Assembly: GCA_028284945.1 (NCBI GenBank)
Contig: JANQQJ010000003.1
Location: 1 to 41,259, forward strand
DNA length: 41,259 nucleotides
Origin: Alphaproteobacteria bacterium
Lineage (GTDB): Bacteria > Pseudomonadota > Alphaproteobacteria > SMXS01
Direction of reading: 5' to 3'
Shown: in pieces, positions 16,445 to 26,961 of the stretch
Position numbering within the stretch: position 1 is the stretch's first letter
How the letters are laid out: every line of letters begins with the position of its first letter
Translations under genes and position numbers: made by a program
The notes under the pieces: model-generated
Database searches by the model: none
Seen by the model: the letters and a program-made list of their open reading frames with translations, nothing else
Told to the model about the DNA's origin: nothing

Positions 16445-17754
16445 CAACGATCTATGCGCTGGCGTCGGCAAAGGGCCGCGCCGGTGTGGCAGTGGTCAGA
16501 ATATCCGGGCCTGAATCTGGTCAAGTTATTGAAATATTAACAGGAAAGCCAGTTCCGCAGCCGCGGCGCGCTGTCCTGAGCGGATTTGCGAATCCGCGTA
16601 CCGGCGTCACCATCGACAGGGGCCTTACGCTCTGGTTTCCGGCACCCAATAGCTTCACCGGTGAAGATGTTGCTGAACTTCATCTCCATGGTGGGCCGGC
16701 GGTAATCGCAGCCATGGTTGAAACGCTCAACGAGATAGAGGGGCTGGCGCCGGCCGGCCCTGGGGAGTTTACGAGGCGGGCATTTGAGCATGGCAAGGTC
16801 GACCTGACCGAAGCCGAGGGTGTGGCGGATCTGGTTGCGGCCGAGACCGAAGCGCAAAGGGTTCAGGCGCTACGGCAGATGGATGGGGCGTTGGGCGCGG
16901 TCTATGAAGGGTGGCGCGCTGACCTGATTCGCGCTTTGGCCTATCTGGAGGCCGAGATCGATTTTCCCGACGAGGACTTGCCCGGTGGCCTGGCCGAACA
17001 GATCCGGGGCCCTTTGGAACAATTGATGGCTGAGATGCGGCAGCATCTGGCGGACAACCGCCGTGGCGAGGCTCTGCGCGAAGGCTTTCAGATCGTGGTT
17101 CTTGGTGAACCGAATGTCGGTAAATCCAGTCTTATCAATGCCTTGGCCAGGCGTGATGTGGCGATCGTCTCTGATATTCCAGGGACCACGCGAGATCTGA
17201 TTGAGGTGCGCCTCGACCTGGGCGGCTATCCTGTAACATTGGTGGATACCGCTGGATTGCGGGATACAGAAGACCGGGTCGAGCAGGAAGGCGTGCGCCG
17301 CGCGCGGGATCGCGGACGACAAGCTGACTTAAGGCTCAAGCTTTTTGATGCTGCCCATGGTCCGGCTCAGAGCGATGACGATGAGAACACGCTGGTCATC
17401 ATCAACAAGATCGATCTGGGTTCGTGGGAGGTGGATGGGTCGGACGCGTTACCGATATCCGTCAAAACTGGTGAGGGCCTGGAAAGACTTCTCGATGTGC
17501 TTGAGCAAACCGTGGTCGAGCGCATGGCATTGAAAGAAACGCCGAGCCTGACGCGTGCCCGTCACAGGCAATCGCTTGGCGAGGCTGTTGAGCACTTGGA
17601 GCGGGGTCTGGCGTCAGCAGCAGGCAGTCTGGACACGGAACTCATCACCGAAGATGTCCGGCTAGCCGCGCGCGCATTGGGTCGTATCACAGGCCGTGTT
17701 GATGTTGAAGACGTGCTTGATGTGGTGTTCGCGGACTTCTGCATCGGTAAGTAA
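16441..17754 (+). CDS. mnmE: tRNA modification GTPase MnmE
   Basis: With MnmG it makes the 5-carboxymethylaminomethyl modification at wobble uridine 34. The 437-residue protein has the N-terminal folate-binding domain (TIYALASAKGRAGVAVVRISGP), a helical domain, an inserted G domain with GEPNVGKSS (Lys228), DIPGTTRD, DTAGLRDT and NKID, and the C-terminal FCIGK, which ends with the invariant cysteine motif. The length is slightly shorter than E. coli (454). Its start overlaps the ferredoxin stop. A perfect parS site begins one base after its stop codon. Confidence 0.97.
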   Translation: MTTIYALASAKGRAGVAVVRISGPESGQVIEILTGKPVPQPRRAVLSGFANPRTGVTIDRGLTLWFPAPNSFTGEDVAELHLHGGPAVIAAMVETLNEIEGLAPAGPGEFTRRAFEHGKVDLTEAEGVADLVAAETEAQRVQALRQMDGALGAVYEGWRADLIRALAYLEAEIDFPDEDLPGGLAEQIRGPLEQLMAEMRQHLADNRRGEALREGFQIVVLGEPNVGKSSLINALARRDVAIVSDIPGTTRDLIEVRLDLGGYPVTLVDTAGLRDTEDRVEQEGVRRARDRGRQADLRLKLFDAAHGPAQSDDDENTLVIINKIDLGSWEVDGSDALPISVKTGEGLERLLDVLEQTVVERMALKETPSLTRARHRQSLGEAVEHLERGLASAAGSLDTELITEDVRLAARALGRITGRVDVEDVLDVVFADFCIGK

Positions 17755-17770
17755 TGTTTCACGTGAAACA
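17755..17770. promoter_or_regulatory. parS site 1 (ParB binding)
   Basis: The 16-bp palindrome TGTTTCACGTGAAACA is identical to the widely conserved bacterial parS sequence. It begins directly after the mnmE TAA in the 102-bp gap before mnmG, about 11 kb from the candidate origin and 3.4 kb from parB. Confidence 0.97.
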
Positions 17771-17856
17771 TCTGCTCAATCATCGACTCTTCTTGCTCTG
17801 ATCTGCGGGTCTGCATAGAGTGCGCGCCGAACGGCGGAAAACCGGGCAAATGCGCC

Positions 17857-19743
17857 ATGTATGATGTCATCGTCATTGGTGGAGGACACGCCGGCTGCGA
17901 GGCAGCGGCGGCGTCTGCACGCCTTGGCGCCAAGACCCTGTTACTGACTCACAAGATCGAGACCATCGGGCAAATGTCCTGCAACCCGGCCATTGGTGGG
18001 CTGGGCAAGGGGCATCTGGTGCGCGAAATCGATGCACTGGACGGCGTGATGGGGCAGGTCGCCGATGCATCGGGCATTCAATTCCGTCTACTGAACAGGC
18101 GTAAGGGTCCGGCGGTGCGTGGCCCCCGGACTCAGTCTGACCGCAAGCTCTACCGCGAGGCGATGCAGCAGATCATGCTGAATTACCCGAACCTGACCGT
18201 TCAGGCAGGCGCTGTGGAAGATTTGCTGATTGAGCGCCATGAGGAAACCGGTGACCGGGTGGGCCGCGTTACGGGGGTTGTCACGGAGGGTGGTGTCGAA
18301 ATCCGCGCTGGCCGGGTGATTCTGACGACCGGCACATTTTTACGCGGTGTGATCCATATGGGCGAGGAACAGCGGGCGGGGGGCCGGATCGGTGAGGCGC
18401 CGTCAACCGGGCTGTCGCAAACCCTGCTGAGTATTGATTTTGCCCTCGGCCGGCTCAAGACCGGGACGCCACCGCGTTTGGACGGACGGACCATTGTGTG
18501 GTCCGGACTTGAAGTTCAGCCTGCTGATGATCCACCGGTGCCGTTCTCGTTCATGACGGACAAGATCGCGGTGCCGCAGATCGATTGCCATATCACTTAT
18601 ACCAATCCGGCAACGCATGATCTTATCCGGGATAATCTGCACCGGGCGCCGATGTATTCGGGCCAGATTGATTCATCGGGACCGCGATATTGCCCGTCGA
18701 TTGAAGACAAGGTCGTGCGTTTTGCCGACAAGTCCCGGCACCAGATCTTTCTGGAACCGGAAGGGCTGGATGACCATACGGTCTATCCCAACGGGATATC
18801 GACCTCGCTTCCCGCCGAAGTCCAGGCGGCTCTGTTGAAAACAATTCCGGGTCTTGAAAACGCTTCTGTTCTGCAGCCGGGCTATGCCATCGAATATGAT
18901 TTCGTCGATCCAAGGGAACTTCGCCCGACCCTTGAAACCCGAAAGATATCAGGGCTTTACTTTGCTGGACAGATCAACGGGACGACTGGATATGAAGAAG
19001 CGGCTGCTCAAGGGTTGATGGCAGGCCTTAATGCTGGCTTGTCCGCCGGCGACAGTGGCGCGTTTATCCTGGATCGAGCTGAAGCCTATATCGGTGTCAT
19101 GATTGACGACCTGGTCACCCGGGGAACGCGCGAGCCCTATCGCATGTTTACCTCGCGTGCCGAATACCGGCTGCAGCTGCGCGCCGATAATGCGGATCAG
19201 CGGCTGACCGACCGGGGTATCGAGATCGGTGCGGTGAATGCAGCTCGAGCCAGCGTGTGGTCGAAAAAGAAGGCCGCCTTGGCCGAGGCGCGTTCACAGG
19301 TACGGTCGCTGGAGATCACCCCGAACGAAGCGGGCCGTTATGGGTTGAAAATCAATCAAGACGGACGCCGCCGAAGCGCGCACGATCTGCTTGGGCACCC
19401 GGATATTGATCTGGACCGGTTGGGCGCCGTTTGGCCCGAACTCGGCGAGATTCGCGCCGATGTCCGGGAACAGCTCGAGATCGATGGCCGCTATGCCGGC
19501 TATATGGATCGGCAGGAGGCCGACATTGTGGCTTTCCGGCGTGACGAAGCCCTCATTCTGCCCATCGACCTGGATTATGCCGCGGTCGGCGGGTTGTCGG
19601 CCGAGATCAGGGAAAAACTCACGCAGGCGCGCCCGGCGACCTTGGGTGCTGCTGCACGGATTGCTGGCGTCACACCTGCGGCGCTGACGGCCCTGTTGGG
19701 ACATGTGAAGCGCGGCGGGGGCCGGGAGCAAAAAACAGCGTGA
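17857..19743 (+). CDS. mnmG: tRNA uridine-5-carboxymethylaminomethyl modification enzyme MnmG
   Basis: FAD-dependent partner of MnmE in wobble-uridine modification. The 628-residue protein begins with the dinucleotide-binding motif [36 protein letters not shown] and the second conserved block [13 protein letters not shown] with DGRTIVWS match the family; [19 protein letters not shown] and [20 protein letters not shown] complete it. The catalytic cysteine region ([12 protein letters not shown]) is intact. Length is normal. Its stop overlaps the rsmG GTG start. Confidence 0.98.
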   Translation: MYDVIVIGGGHAGCEAAAASARLGAKTLLLTHKIETIGQMSCNPAIGGLGKGHLVREIDALDGVMGQVADASGIQFRLLNRRKGPAVRGPRTQSDRKLYREAMQQIMLNYPNLTVQAGAVEDLLIERHEETGDRVGRVTGVVTEGGVEIRAGRVILTTGTFLRGVIHMGEEQRAGGRIGEAPSTGLSQTLLSIDFALGRLKTGTPPRLDGRTIVWSGLEVQPADDPPVPFSFMTDKIAVPQIDCHITYTNPATHDLIRDNLHRAPMYSGQIDSSGPRYCPSIEDKVVRFADKSRHQIFLEPEGLDDHTVYPNGISTSLPAEVQAALLKTIPGLENASVLQPGYAIEYDFVDPRELRPTLETRKISGLYFAGQINGTTGYEEAAAQGLMAGLNAGLSAGDSGAFILDRAEAYIGVMIDDLVTRGTREPYRMFTSRAEYRLQLRADNADQRLTDRGIEIGAVNAARASVWSKKKAALAEARSQVRSLEITPNEAGRYGLKINQDGRRRSAHDLLGHPDIDLDRLGAVWPELGEIRADVREQLEIDGRYAGYMDRQEADIVAFRRDEALILPIDLDYAAVGGLSAEIREKLTQARPATLGAAARIAGVTPAALTALLGHVKRGGGREQKTA

Positions 19744-20366
19744 GCGGGCTGTTCGACGCTGCGGCCTTTGCCCAGGCGACCGATGTTTCACGTGAAACAC
19801 TGACCAAACTCGAAGCCTATGCCGCGCTGCTGGAAAAGTGGCAGCGGCAGATCAATCTTGTGTCCAAGGCAACGATTCCGGACCTCTGGCAACGCCACAT
19901 GCTGGATTCTGCCCAGCTTTCTTCGTTGATAGAGGATCTGGACTGCGAAAACCCTTCCTGTATCGACATGGGCACGGGGGCCGGGTTTCCCGGCATGGTT
20001 CTGGCGATCATGGGCGTCGGACAGTGGACACTTGTGGACAGCGATAGCCGTAAAGTTGTCTTCCTGCAGGAGGCCGCCCGTGTCACGCAGACTGCGGTTC
20101 AACTGATCACCAGCCGGCTTGAAGATTTGGCGTTGGAGCCAGTCGATATTGTGACCGCTCGCGCCTGTGCGCCGCTGGTGGTTCTGCTTGGTTATGCCGC
20201 GCCGTTGATGCATGCTCACAGCACGGCGATCTTCCTAAAAGGACAGAGTGTGGACGCGGAATTGGAGACGGCGCGCAAGGACTGGGATTTCCAGATTGAG
20301 GCGTATGACAGCGTGACCGATCCGTCGGCGAAAATTCTAAGAATACAGAGACTTAGACGTGTCTGA
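19740..20366 (+). CDS. rsmG: 16S rRNA (guanine-N7) methyltransferase RsmG
   Basis: SAM-dependent enzyme that methylates G527 (E. coli numbering) of 16S rRNA. The 208-residue protein shows [32 protein letters not shown], the SAM loop [15 protein letters not shown], and [13 protein letters not shown], all typical. The start is the GTG at 19740, overlapping the mnmG TGA (GTGA). A second parS site lies in its coding sequence and is read as V-S-R-E-T near residues 16-20, which shows that codon use here is constrained by ParB binding. Its 3' end overlaps parA by 8 nt. Confidence 0.96.
   Translation: MSGLFDAAAFAQATDVSRETLTKLEAYAALLEKWQRQINLVSKATIPDLWQRHMLDSAQLSSLIEDLDCENPSCIDMGTGAGFPGMVLAIMGVGQWTLVDSDSRKVVFLQEAARVTQTAVQLITSRLEDLALEPVDIVTARACAPLVVLLGYAAPLMHAHSTAIFLKGQSVDAELETARKDWDFQIEAYDSVTDPSAKILRIQRLRRV
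19784..19799. promoter_or_regulatory. parS site 2 (ParB binding) inside rsmG
   Basis: A second exact copy of TGTTTCACGTGAAACA, 2,029 bp from the first, inside the rsmG reading frame. Confidence 0.97.
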
Positions 20367-21171
20367 GAGCGTTCAGAAGGCAGGGCACGATCACCGCCGG
20401 ACCATCGCGGTTGCCAACCAAAAAGGCGGTGTCGGCAAGACGACGACCGCGATCAACCTGGCAACGGCGCTGGCGGCGATTCGACGGACGGTTTTACTGG
20501 TCGATCTGGACCCTCAAGGGAATGCCAGCACGGGCCTGGGAATTGACCGGCAAAGCCGCGAACGGACCGCCTATGACGTTCTGCTGGGCGAGGCGGGTGT
20601 CAGCGACTGTATCAGCCAAACCAATATCCCGGGGCTTTCGGTCTTGCCGTCAACGGTTGATCTTGCAGGCGCCGAGCTCGAACTGGTGGCCGAGGAGGGC
20701 CGGTCGCACCGGCTGAGCGAGGGGTTGCAGGCCGCCAGGGGGGACTTTGACTATATCTTGATCGATTGTCCGCCATCGCTTGGGCTTTTGACGCTGAATG
20801 CGTTGGTGGCGGCTGATACGATTCTGGTGCCGCTACAGTGTGAGTTCTTTGCTCTTGAAGGGCTCAGCATGCTGTTGCGGACGGTCGAGCGGGTTCGCGC
20901 CAGCTTCAACCCGGATTTGGATATCGAGGGTGTGGTTCTGACCATGTATGACCGCCGCAACAGGCTATCCAGCGCGGTTGAAGACGACGTCCGGGATTTC
21001 ATGGGGGATAAGGTGTTCAAGACCGTTATTCCCCGGAATGTGCGACTGTCGGAAGCGCCGAGCCATGGGCTTCCGGCGTTGGTCTATGACATGAAGTGTC
21101 GCGGCAGCCAGGCCTATATCAAGCTCGCCAAAGAACTTCTCAAACGTGAGAAAACTCTTGAAATGGTTTAA
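20359..21171 (+). CDS. parA: Chromosome partitioning ATPase ParA
   Basis: Deviant Walker A ATPase that moves ParB-parS complexes apart. The motif KGGVGKTTTAINLA lies at residues 22-35, with VDLDPQGNASTGLG (Walker A') and ILIDCPPSLGLLTLNAL (Walker B). The 270-residue length, without an N-terminal DNA-binding domain, is that of chromosomal Soj/ParA. The GTG start at 20359 lies inside the end of rsmG. parB follows after 33 bp. Confidence 0.97.
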   Translation: MSESVQKAGHDHRRTIAVANQKGGVGKTTTAINLATALAAIRRTVLLVDLDPQGNASTGLGIDRQSRERTAYDVLLGEAGVSDCISQTNIPGLSVLPSTVDLAGAELELVAEEGRSHRLSEGLQAARGDFDYILIDCPPSLGLLTLNALVAADTILVPLQCEFFALEGLSMLLRTVERVRASFNPDLDIEGVVLTMYDRRNRLSSAVEDDVRDFMGDKVFKTVIPRNVRLSEAPSHGLPALVYDMKCRGSQAYIKLAKELLKREKTLEMV

Positions 21172-21204
21172 TATCAATAACTTAAGTAAGGTCGGACGGA
21201 GCCG

Positions 21205-22056
21205 ATGGTAAAGAAACGCGCATCCGGACTGGGCCGAGGGCTGTCCGCATTGATGGAAGATACGCCGCCCGCTGACAGTGTCGTGGCGGCCAATCGCGAG
21301 GTACCGATTGAGCATCTGCACCCCAATCGCTATCAGCCGCGTGTCGTTTTCGATGAGGCCGCGCTCAAAGAACTCAGCGATTCAATTGCCGAGCGCGGCA
21401 TCATTCAGCCGATCCTGGTACGCGATTCGCAGGAGCACCCCGGTGAATATGAGATTGTCGCGGGAGAGCGGCGCTGGCGCGCCGCTCAGCGGGCCAAGCT
21501 GCACAAAGTGCCTATCGTCGAGCGGGCGTTCTCTGATCAAGAGGCGCTTGAAGTCGCCATCATGGAGAATGTTCAGCGGCAGGATCTGTCGGCGATCGAA
21601 GAAGCGCAGGCTTATCAGCGGCTGTCCGATGAATTCGACTATGGGCAAAAGGCCATCGCCGATGCGGTGGGCAAAAGCCGCCCACATATCGCCAATATGT
21701 TGAGGCTTCTGAGCCTGCCGGAGCGAGTCCAGGCAATGGTCAATGATGGCCGGTTGAGCATGGGCCATGCGCGCACACTGGTTGGCGCCGATGATGCTGC
21801 GTGGCTGGCCAGCGAGATCGTCCGCCGGGGTTTTAATGTGCGCCAGACCGAGGCGTTGCTGCGCCAGGGCCGTCCGTCGGCAAAGAAGCGCGGTAGCCGA
21901 CGGAAGGACGCTGACACGGTGGCTTTGGAAAAGCAACTCAGTGACCGGTTGGGCTTGCCGGTCTCCATCGACGGTACGGGCCGTGGCGGCAAACTGACGA
22001 TTAAATACAAGACGTTAGAACAGCTCGATCTGATCACAGACCGGCTCAAAAATTAA
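21205..22056 (+). CDS. parB: Chromosome partitioning protein ParB
   Basis: parS-binding CTPase clamp. The N-terminal RASGLGRGLSALM is the short ParA-activating peptide. The CTP-binding region has ELSDSIAERGIIQPILVR and GERRWRAAQRAKL; the helix-turn-helix domain contains AIADAVGKSRPHIANMLRLLSLPE. A C-terminal dimerisation segment ends the 283-residue protein. Its stop overlaps the convergent holA stop in TTAA. Both parS sites lie just upstream in the same operon. Confidence 0.97.
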   Translation: MVKKRASGLGRGLSALMEDTPPADSVVAANREVPIEHLHPNRYQPRVVFDEAALKELSDSIAERGIIQPILVRDSQEHPGEYEIVAGERRWRAAQRAKLHKVPIVERAFSDQEALEVAIMENVQRQDLSAIEEAQAYQRLSDEFDYGQKAIADAVGKSRPHIANMLRLLSLPERVQAMVNDGRLSMGHARTLVGADDAAWLASEIVRRGFNVRQTEALLRQGRPSAKKRGSRRKDADTVALEKQLSDRLGLPVSIDGTGRGGKLTIKYKTLEQLDLITDRLKN

Positions 22057-23087
22057 CGCTTGGCGCCTGCCCTGGCGGCACCGGCCAGGCGCAGCATGGC
22101 TCTGGCCGCGATGGCCTGGTCCGGCATACCGGTGGTTTTGCACTGGGTTTCTGCTTCGAGAAGAATTTCCAGCGCCGCCGCCAGCCGTCCAGGTGTCCAG
22201 CGTGAGAGCAATTGCCGTAACTCGGATTGTTCGGCCCGCCAGGCTGGCGGCTTGAGGGCCTTGAAGGCAGCGTCCAGTGGCGTGCCGCGTTCAGCGAGGC
22301 TGGCCACCAGATGCAGCCTCTGCAGGCGGCGCACGGTAAGCCGCAGCATGCCAATGGGGCTTTCGCCGGCGTCCCGGGCCTTGTCGAGCGCCCGGAACAA
22401 CCCGGCCATATCACCGACGGTTGCGGCCCGGCCCGCAGCGTCAAACACCTCCGCCGAAGAATCGCCGATACAGACGCGCACATCGTCCAAGGTGACCCTG
22501 GGCTCATCGCCAAGTTTATAGATCGCTAGTTTTTCAAGCTCCTGGCGGCTGACCATCCTATCACCGCCCAGATTGTTGCGCAGGAAAAGCCGCGCATCAT
22601 CATCGATGGTGAGCTCTGCGGCCCCCAGCACCTGGCCGATCAATGAATCGAGTGTTTCGTCGGAGTCCGATGCACAGGCGACAGCCGCCGCGCAATCCGC
22701 GCCTTCGAACGCCTTGCGCAGGCTGCCTTTGGCGGTCAGGTCTCCGGCGGTGACCAGCACGAAGCCGTCGCCTGGCGGGTCGGCCAGGAATTCCGTGAAT
22801 AGTTTACCTAGCCTGTCGGTCACGCTGGTCACCTGGATCAGCCGTTGTCCGCCGGTCATCGCCATGGCAGCGGCTTCATCGGCCAATCGCGCCGGGTCAT
22901 CCTGCAGTTCAGGCTGGGTCAGGCTGACCGTACGGAACGGGTCGTTCAGATCCTCGACAATGGCTTCAGCGACCGCCTTCGCGCGTTCGCGGACAAGCCC
23001 TTCATCAGAACCGAAAATCAGCACGGCGCGCAATTTTGCGTCTGGCTGTTGGACGAATTTCTGGAGCTGTGCGGGCGAGTATTTCAT
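22053..23087 (-). CDS. holA: DNA polymerase III subunit delta
   Basis: Clamp-loader subunit that opens the beta clamp. The 344-residue protein shows the family N-terminal ALIFGSDEGLVRERAKAVAEAI, TGGQRLIQVTSVTDRLGKLF, NNLGGDRMVSRQELEKLAIY and a helical C-terminal domain with ESPIGMLRLTVRRLQRLHL. It is the last gene of the DUF3576-leuS-lptE-holA transcript, separated from lptE by 35 bp, and it converges on parB. leuS-lptE-holA is a common alphaproteobacterial order. Confidence 0.93.
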   Translation of the reverse strand: MKYSPAQLQKFVQQPDAKLRAVLIFGSDEGLVRERAKAVAEAIVEDLNDPFRTVSLTQPELQDDPARLADEAAAMAMTGGQRLIQVTSVTDRLGKLFTEFLADPPGDGFVLVTAGDLTAKGSLRKAFEGADCAAAVACASDSDETLDSLIGQVLGAAELTIDDDARLFLRNNLGGDRMVSRQELEKLAIYKLGDEPRVTLDDVRVCIGDSSAEVFDAAGRAATVGDMAGLFRALDKARDAGESPIGMLRLTVRRLQRLHLVASLAERGTPLDAAFKALKPPAWRAEQSELRQLLSRWTPGRLAAALEILLEAETQCKTTGMPDQAIAARAMLRLAGAARAGAKR

Positions 23088-23122
23088 GACGGGGGCATTA
23101 TGCCCCGCAGGAATTCCGGCGG

Positions 23123-23620
23123 CTACTTCTCGCGGTCGAAATAGACGGCCAAGCGCGTCGTGATCTCTTCAGCAATCTCGTCGGCAAGCCGCCGCTGGGC
23201 ATCTAACTCTGCTGTTACCGTGGCAAAGTCCTGCTGCACAACGTCGAACGCGGTCTGCGACCAGGTTGTGCCGGTGATCAACACGTCATCACTTTCAAGG
23301 TCGATCAGATCGAACTGTGCGCTCAGGCGATAATTGGCCCGGGTGATTGAGGCATCACCCCTGATGCCCACGTCTTCCCTCTCTTCGATCACTGAAACTT
23401 TCAATGAATAGAGAGGGTTGGAGGGAGCACCGGTTGGCGTGATGCGGTCTGAAATGGCGCCTCGAACCAGTTGTCCCAACCGGTCCTCCATCGGGGCGAT
23501 GTCGACCCTGGCCAGTTCCTGAGTGACAGCCGGCGCCTCGGCACGCTGCCCGTACATCGGCTTGAAACCGCAGGCCGACAGAGCGAGAAGCAGAACGAGA
23601 CTGAGAGCGCCGCGAGTCAT
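23123..23620 (-). CDS. lptE: LPS-assembly lipoprotein LptE
   Basis: Outer-membrane lipoprotein that plugs LptD and helps insert lipopolysaccharide. The 165-residue protein has a signal peptide ending in the lipobox LSAC (Cys17), directly followed by GFKPMYG, the LptE signature. A C-terminal alpha/beta domain follows (RLADEIAEEITTRLAVYF). It begins 4 nt after the leuS stop and is followed by holA, the usual order. Confidence 0.93.
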   Translation of the reverse strand: MTRGALSLVLLLALSACGFKPMYGQRAEAPAVTQELARVDIAPMEDRLGQLVRGAISDRITPTGAPSNPLYSLKVSVIEEREDVGIRGDASITRANYRLSAQFDLIDLESDDVLITGTTWSQTAFDVVQQDFATVTAELDAQRRLADEIAEEITTRLAVYFDREK

Positions 23621-23624
23621 GCCC

Positions 23625-26183
23625 TTACACTACGATATTCACGATGCGATCGGGCACGACAATTACCTTGCGGATATCCTTGCCCTCGGTCGCCTGTTTG
23701 ACCTTGTCCTGTTCAAAGGCGGCAGCTTCGATATCGGCTTTGTCCGCGCCTCGCGCCATATCGATGGTCGCGCGCAGCTTGCCGTTGATCTGGACGGCGA
23801 TGGTGACGGTATCATCGGTCGCCAGCGACGGGTCCGCGTCAAGCCAGGCTGTCTCGAACAGCGGCGTTTCATGGCCCAGCAGAGCCCAGGCTTCTTCCGC
23901 CAGATGCGGCAGCATGGGTTCCGACAGGCGCACCAGTGTTTCCAGGGCTTCGCGTTTGGCCCACGCGTCATCCGGGCCGGCTCCTTTTGCACCGGCAATC
24001 GCATTGGTGAGTTCGTAAAGCTGGGCCACCGCCGTGTTGAACCGGAAGTTTTCAATGCCGTCTGTAACGCCTTGAATCGCCTTGTGCATTGACCGCCTTA
24101 GCGCGATGGCAGCGTCGCCCATCTGTGACGGCATATCGCTGCCAGCCTCCGGCAGACTGTCTAGCGCTTCGCTGATCAACCGCCAGACACGCTGTGTGTG
24201 CCGCCACGCGCCATCGATACCGCTTTCGCTCCAATCCAGATCCCGTTCGGGCGGGCTATCGGACAGCATATACCAGCGAGCCGTATCGGCACCGTAACTA
24301 TCTATGATATCCGTAGGGTCGACGGTGTTTTTCTTCGATTTCGACATCTTCACGGAACGGCCTACCGTGACGTCTGCGCCATCATGTGTGGTGATCATGC
24401 CGCCGGTCCGCGCGATGTCTTCCGGGGCCAGCCATGCCCCGTCCGGACCCTGATAAGTCTCGTGATTGACCATGCCCTGGGTGAACAGGCCCTCAAATGG
24501 TTCTTTCATTCCGACCAGGCCACAGCGCTCCAGTGCGCGCGTAAAGAACCGCGAATAAAGCAGGTGCAGAATCGCGTGCTCGACCCCGCCAATATATTGG
24601 TCGACTGGCATCCAGTGGTTGACCGCCTCTGTATCCAGCGGCGCGTCAGGGTTCAATCCGCAGAAGCGCGCGAAATACCATGAGGAATCCATGAATGTGT
24701 CGAACGTGTCAGTTTCGCGGATTGCAGGCTTACCGCAGGACGGGCAATCGACATGCTTCCAGGTCGGGTGATGATCCAGCGGGTTGCCCGGCTTGTCGAA
24801 GGTGACGTCGTCCGGTAACTCGACCGGCAGCTGATCGACCGGGACGGGGACCGTGCCGCAGTCCTCGCAATGAATTACCGGAATCGGGCAGCCCCAATAA
24901 CGCTGCCGGGAGACACCCCAATCCCGCAGGCGATAGTTGACCTGCCGGGTGCCTTTGTCAGCCATTTCCAGCTCATCAATGACGCGGGCTTTGGCATCCT
25001 CGACATTCAAGCCGTCCAGGAACCGTGAATTACCCAATATGCCGTCGCCGGTATAGGCGACATCATCAACGGCAAAACTGTCAGCCGACTCACCGTCGGG
25101 GATCACGACCGCCTGAACCGGTAGACCATATTTCCGCGCGAATTCCAGATCGCGTTCGTCATGGGCCGGGCAGCCGAAGATGGCGCCGGTACCATAATCC
25201 ATCAGCACAAAGTTCGCGATATAGACCGGCAATGTCCAACCATCGTCCAGCGGATGAACAACCTTAAGGCCGGTATCGAACCCTCGCTTCTCGGCGGTTT
25301 CGATTTCTTCTTCTGTCGTCCCGCTGCGTTGAACGTCTGCGATGAAGGCCGCGGCATCCGGATTGCTCCCGGCGACCTGGCTTGCCAACGGATGGTCGGC
25401 TGCAATGGCACAGAAGCTGGCGCCGAACAGCGTGTCCGGGCGTGTGGTGTAGACTTCAATCGCCTGATCAGTGCCCTCAATATCAAACTGAACGCGCGCA
25501 CCCTCTGACCGCCCGATCCAGTTGGCCTGCATGGTCCGAACCTTGTCCGGCCACCGGTCCAGCGTCTCAAGGCCGTCCAGCAGGTCTTCGGCAAAGTCGG
25601 TGATTTTCAGGAACCACTGCGACAGCTTGCGGCGTTCCACCGGCGCGTCGGACCGCCAGCCTTTGCCGTCGATCACCTGCTCATTGGCGAGCACGGTCAT
25701 GTCGACCGGGTCCCAATTGACAAAGGATTCCTTGCGTTCCACCAGCCCTTCGTCAAGAAACGCCAGGAACAGCGCCTGTTCGTGGGCGTAGTAAGACGGG
25801 TCGCAGGTCGCAAACTCCCGGCTCCAGTCAATCGCCAGCCCCAGGCTTTTGAGCTGATCGCGCATAGTGGCGATGTTTTGCCGGGTCCACGATCCGGGAT
25901 GAACGCCGCGTTCCATGGCCGCATTTTCCGCCGGCATGCCAAACGCGTCCCACCCCATGGGATGCAGCACGTTGAAGCCCTTGGCCCGCTTGTAGCGGGC
26001 GATTACGTCGCCCATCGTATAATTGCGCACGTGTCCCATATGGACGCGCCCGGATGGATAGGGGAACATTTCCAGGACGTAGTATTTGGGTCGATCGGAT
26101 GTCGCATCAGCAGCAAAGCAATCCTGCTTTTGCCAATAGTCCTGCCACTTCCGCTCGGTAACCTTGGGGTTATAGCGGGTCAT
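23625..26183 (-). CDS. leuS: Leucyl-tRNA synthetase
   Basis: Charges tRNA-Leu. The 852-residue class I synthetase has the HIGH-type motif [15 protein letters not shown] (residues 41-55; HMGH at 48-51), the KMSKS motif at 612-616, the CP1 editing domain with [12 protein letters not shown] and [16 protein letters not shown], a zinc-like cysteine region ([17 protein letters not shown]), and the anticodon-binding C-terminal domain. The length is normal. It follows the DUF3576 lipoprotein gene after 39 bp and is followed by lptE. Confidence 0.98.
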   Translation of the reverse strand: MTRYNPKVTERKWQDYWQKQDCFAADATSDRPKYYVLEMFPYPSGRVHMGHVRNYTMGDVIARYKRAKGFNVLHPMGWDAFGMPAENAAMERGVHPGSWTRQNIATMRDQLKSLGLAIDWSREFATCDPSYYAHEQALFLAFLDEGLVERKESFVNWDPVDMTVLANEQVIDGKGWRSDAPVERRKLSQWFLKITDFAEDLLDGLETLDRWPDKVRTMQANWIGRSEGARVQFDIEGTDQAIEVYTTRPDTLFGASFCAIAADHPLASQVAGSNPDAAAFIADVQRSGTTEEEIETAEKRGFDTGLKVVHPLDDGWTLPVYIANFVLMDYGTGAIFGCPAHDERDLEFARKYGLPVQAVVIPDGESADSFAVDDVAYTGDGILGNSRFLDGLNVEDAKARVIDELEMADKGTRQVNYRLRDWGVSRQRYWGCPIPVIHCEDCGTVPVPVDQLPVELPDDVTFDKPGNPLDHHPTWKHVDCPSCGKPAIRETDTFDTFMDSSWYFARFCGLNPDAPLDTEAVNHWMPVDQYIGGVEHAILHLLYSRFFTRALERCGLVGMKEPFEGLFTQGMVNHETYQGPDGAWLAPEDIARTGGMITTHDGADVTVGRSVKMSKSKKNTVDPTDIIDSYGADTARWYMLSDSPPERDLDWSESGIDGAWRHTQRVWRLISEALDSLPEAGSDMPSQMGDAAIALRRSMHKAIQGVTDGIENFRFNTAVAQLYELTNAIAGAKGAGPDDAWAKREALETLVRLSEPMLPHLAEEAWALLGHETPLFETAWLDADPSLATDDTVTIAVQINGKLRATIDMARGADKADIEAAAFEQDKVKQATEGKDIRKVIVVPDRIVNIVV

Positions 26184-26222
26184 TCAACATCGCCTCTGAA
26201 CGGGTGCCACGTGCCGGTGACG

Positions 26223-26672
26223 TTATTCGTTATCGATAACCGTACCGATCCTGATCTGGCGGGCACGCACCAGAATGGCGTCCTCCAGTCCGGCAACAGT
26301 GGTCTGTTGAACCGGCGCGTCGATCCAGTTTCCGGCGTTTTGTGTCTGCCGGGTAACGGCAACCCGCAGGGCATCCGCACGCAGCTTGGCGTCAAGAATG
26401 GTCACCCGCACCTTGGTCCGCTCATTCGGTGCTGAGGGGTGGCTGTACCATTCCGTCACAATCACACCGCCCGTCGCGTCGGTTGACTCGAACGGCATGA
26501 AGGACAGCGTCTCCAGTGCGGCTTGCCAAAGATAGCCATTGACCCGTAGCGCGGGTGCCTGGTCAAGATCGACCGGACGGTAGCGGTCGGAGATTTCTTT
26601 GCTCCCCCCGCCACACGCGGTCAGGACGGCAACGCTTAAGACGATCAAAACTCTTGGGATGGCGAATGCCAT
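26223..26672 (-). CDS. DUF3576 family lipoprotein
   Basis: A 149-residue protein with a signal peptide and lipobox LTAC (Cys20) followed by GGG. The conserved body contains VNGYLWQAALETLSFMPFESTDATGGVIVTEWY, typical of DUF3576. Function unknown; it is nearly always upstream of leuS in Alphaproteobacteria. The envelope context (lptE in the same transcript) suggests a role in the outer membrane, as an inference. Confidence 0.9.
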   Translation of the reverse strand: MAFAIPRVLIVLSVAVLTACGGGSKEISDRYRPVDLDQAPALRVNGYLWQAALETLSFMPFESTDATGGVIVTEWYSHPSAPNERTKVRVTILDAKLRADALRVAVTRQTQNAGNWIDAPVQQTTVAGLEDAILVRARQIRIGTVIDNE

Positions 26673-26811
26673 GGGCAGGGCCTCTGCACTGGTTTGCTGT
26701 TGGCTGAGAGGCGACTTTATACAGGCGCTCGTGACCTCACAACAACCGGTTTAACGGATAAAGTGGCTTAACTTAATAGATAGGGATCGTGCGCTAAATT
26801 CATCGCTTTAG

Positions 26812-26841
26812 TTGAATTTTGTGCCTCTCTGGGTCTATATG
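26812..26841 (+). promoter_or_regulatory. Candidate promoter of the porin-like gene
   Basis: TTGAAT (26812-26817), 18-bp spacer, TATATG (26836-26841) in the 289-bp divergent gap. A transcript would have a leader of about 110 nt before the ATG at 26962. Confidence 0.4.
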
Positions 26842-26843
26842 AA

Positions 26844-26852
26844 TGTGGATAA
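26844..26852 (-). promoter_or_regulatory. Perfect DnaA box beside the porin-like promoter
   Basis: TGTGGATAA, the reverse of TTATCCACA, overlaps the expected start of transcription. It is the only perfect 9-mer I found; by chance alone about 0.3 copies would be expected in a window of this length, so it may be coincidental. Confidence 0.45.
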
Positions 26853-26961
26853 GTAAATTGATAACGCGCCAGATTTGCGGTTGGGGAGCCGTTGAGACCT
26901 GATCTGGTGCCTTGAGAGTGAGGAGCGCAGACTGCCGCCAAGGCGGCGAACGCGTAGGGAA

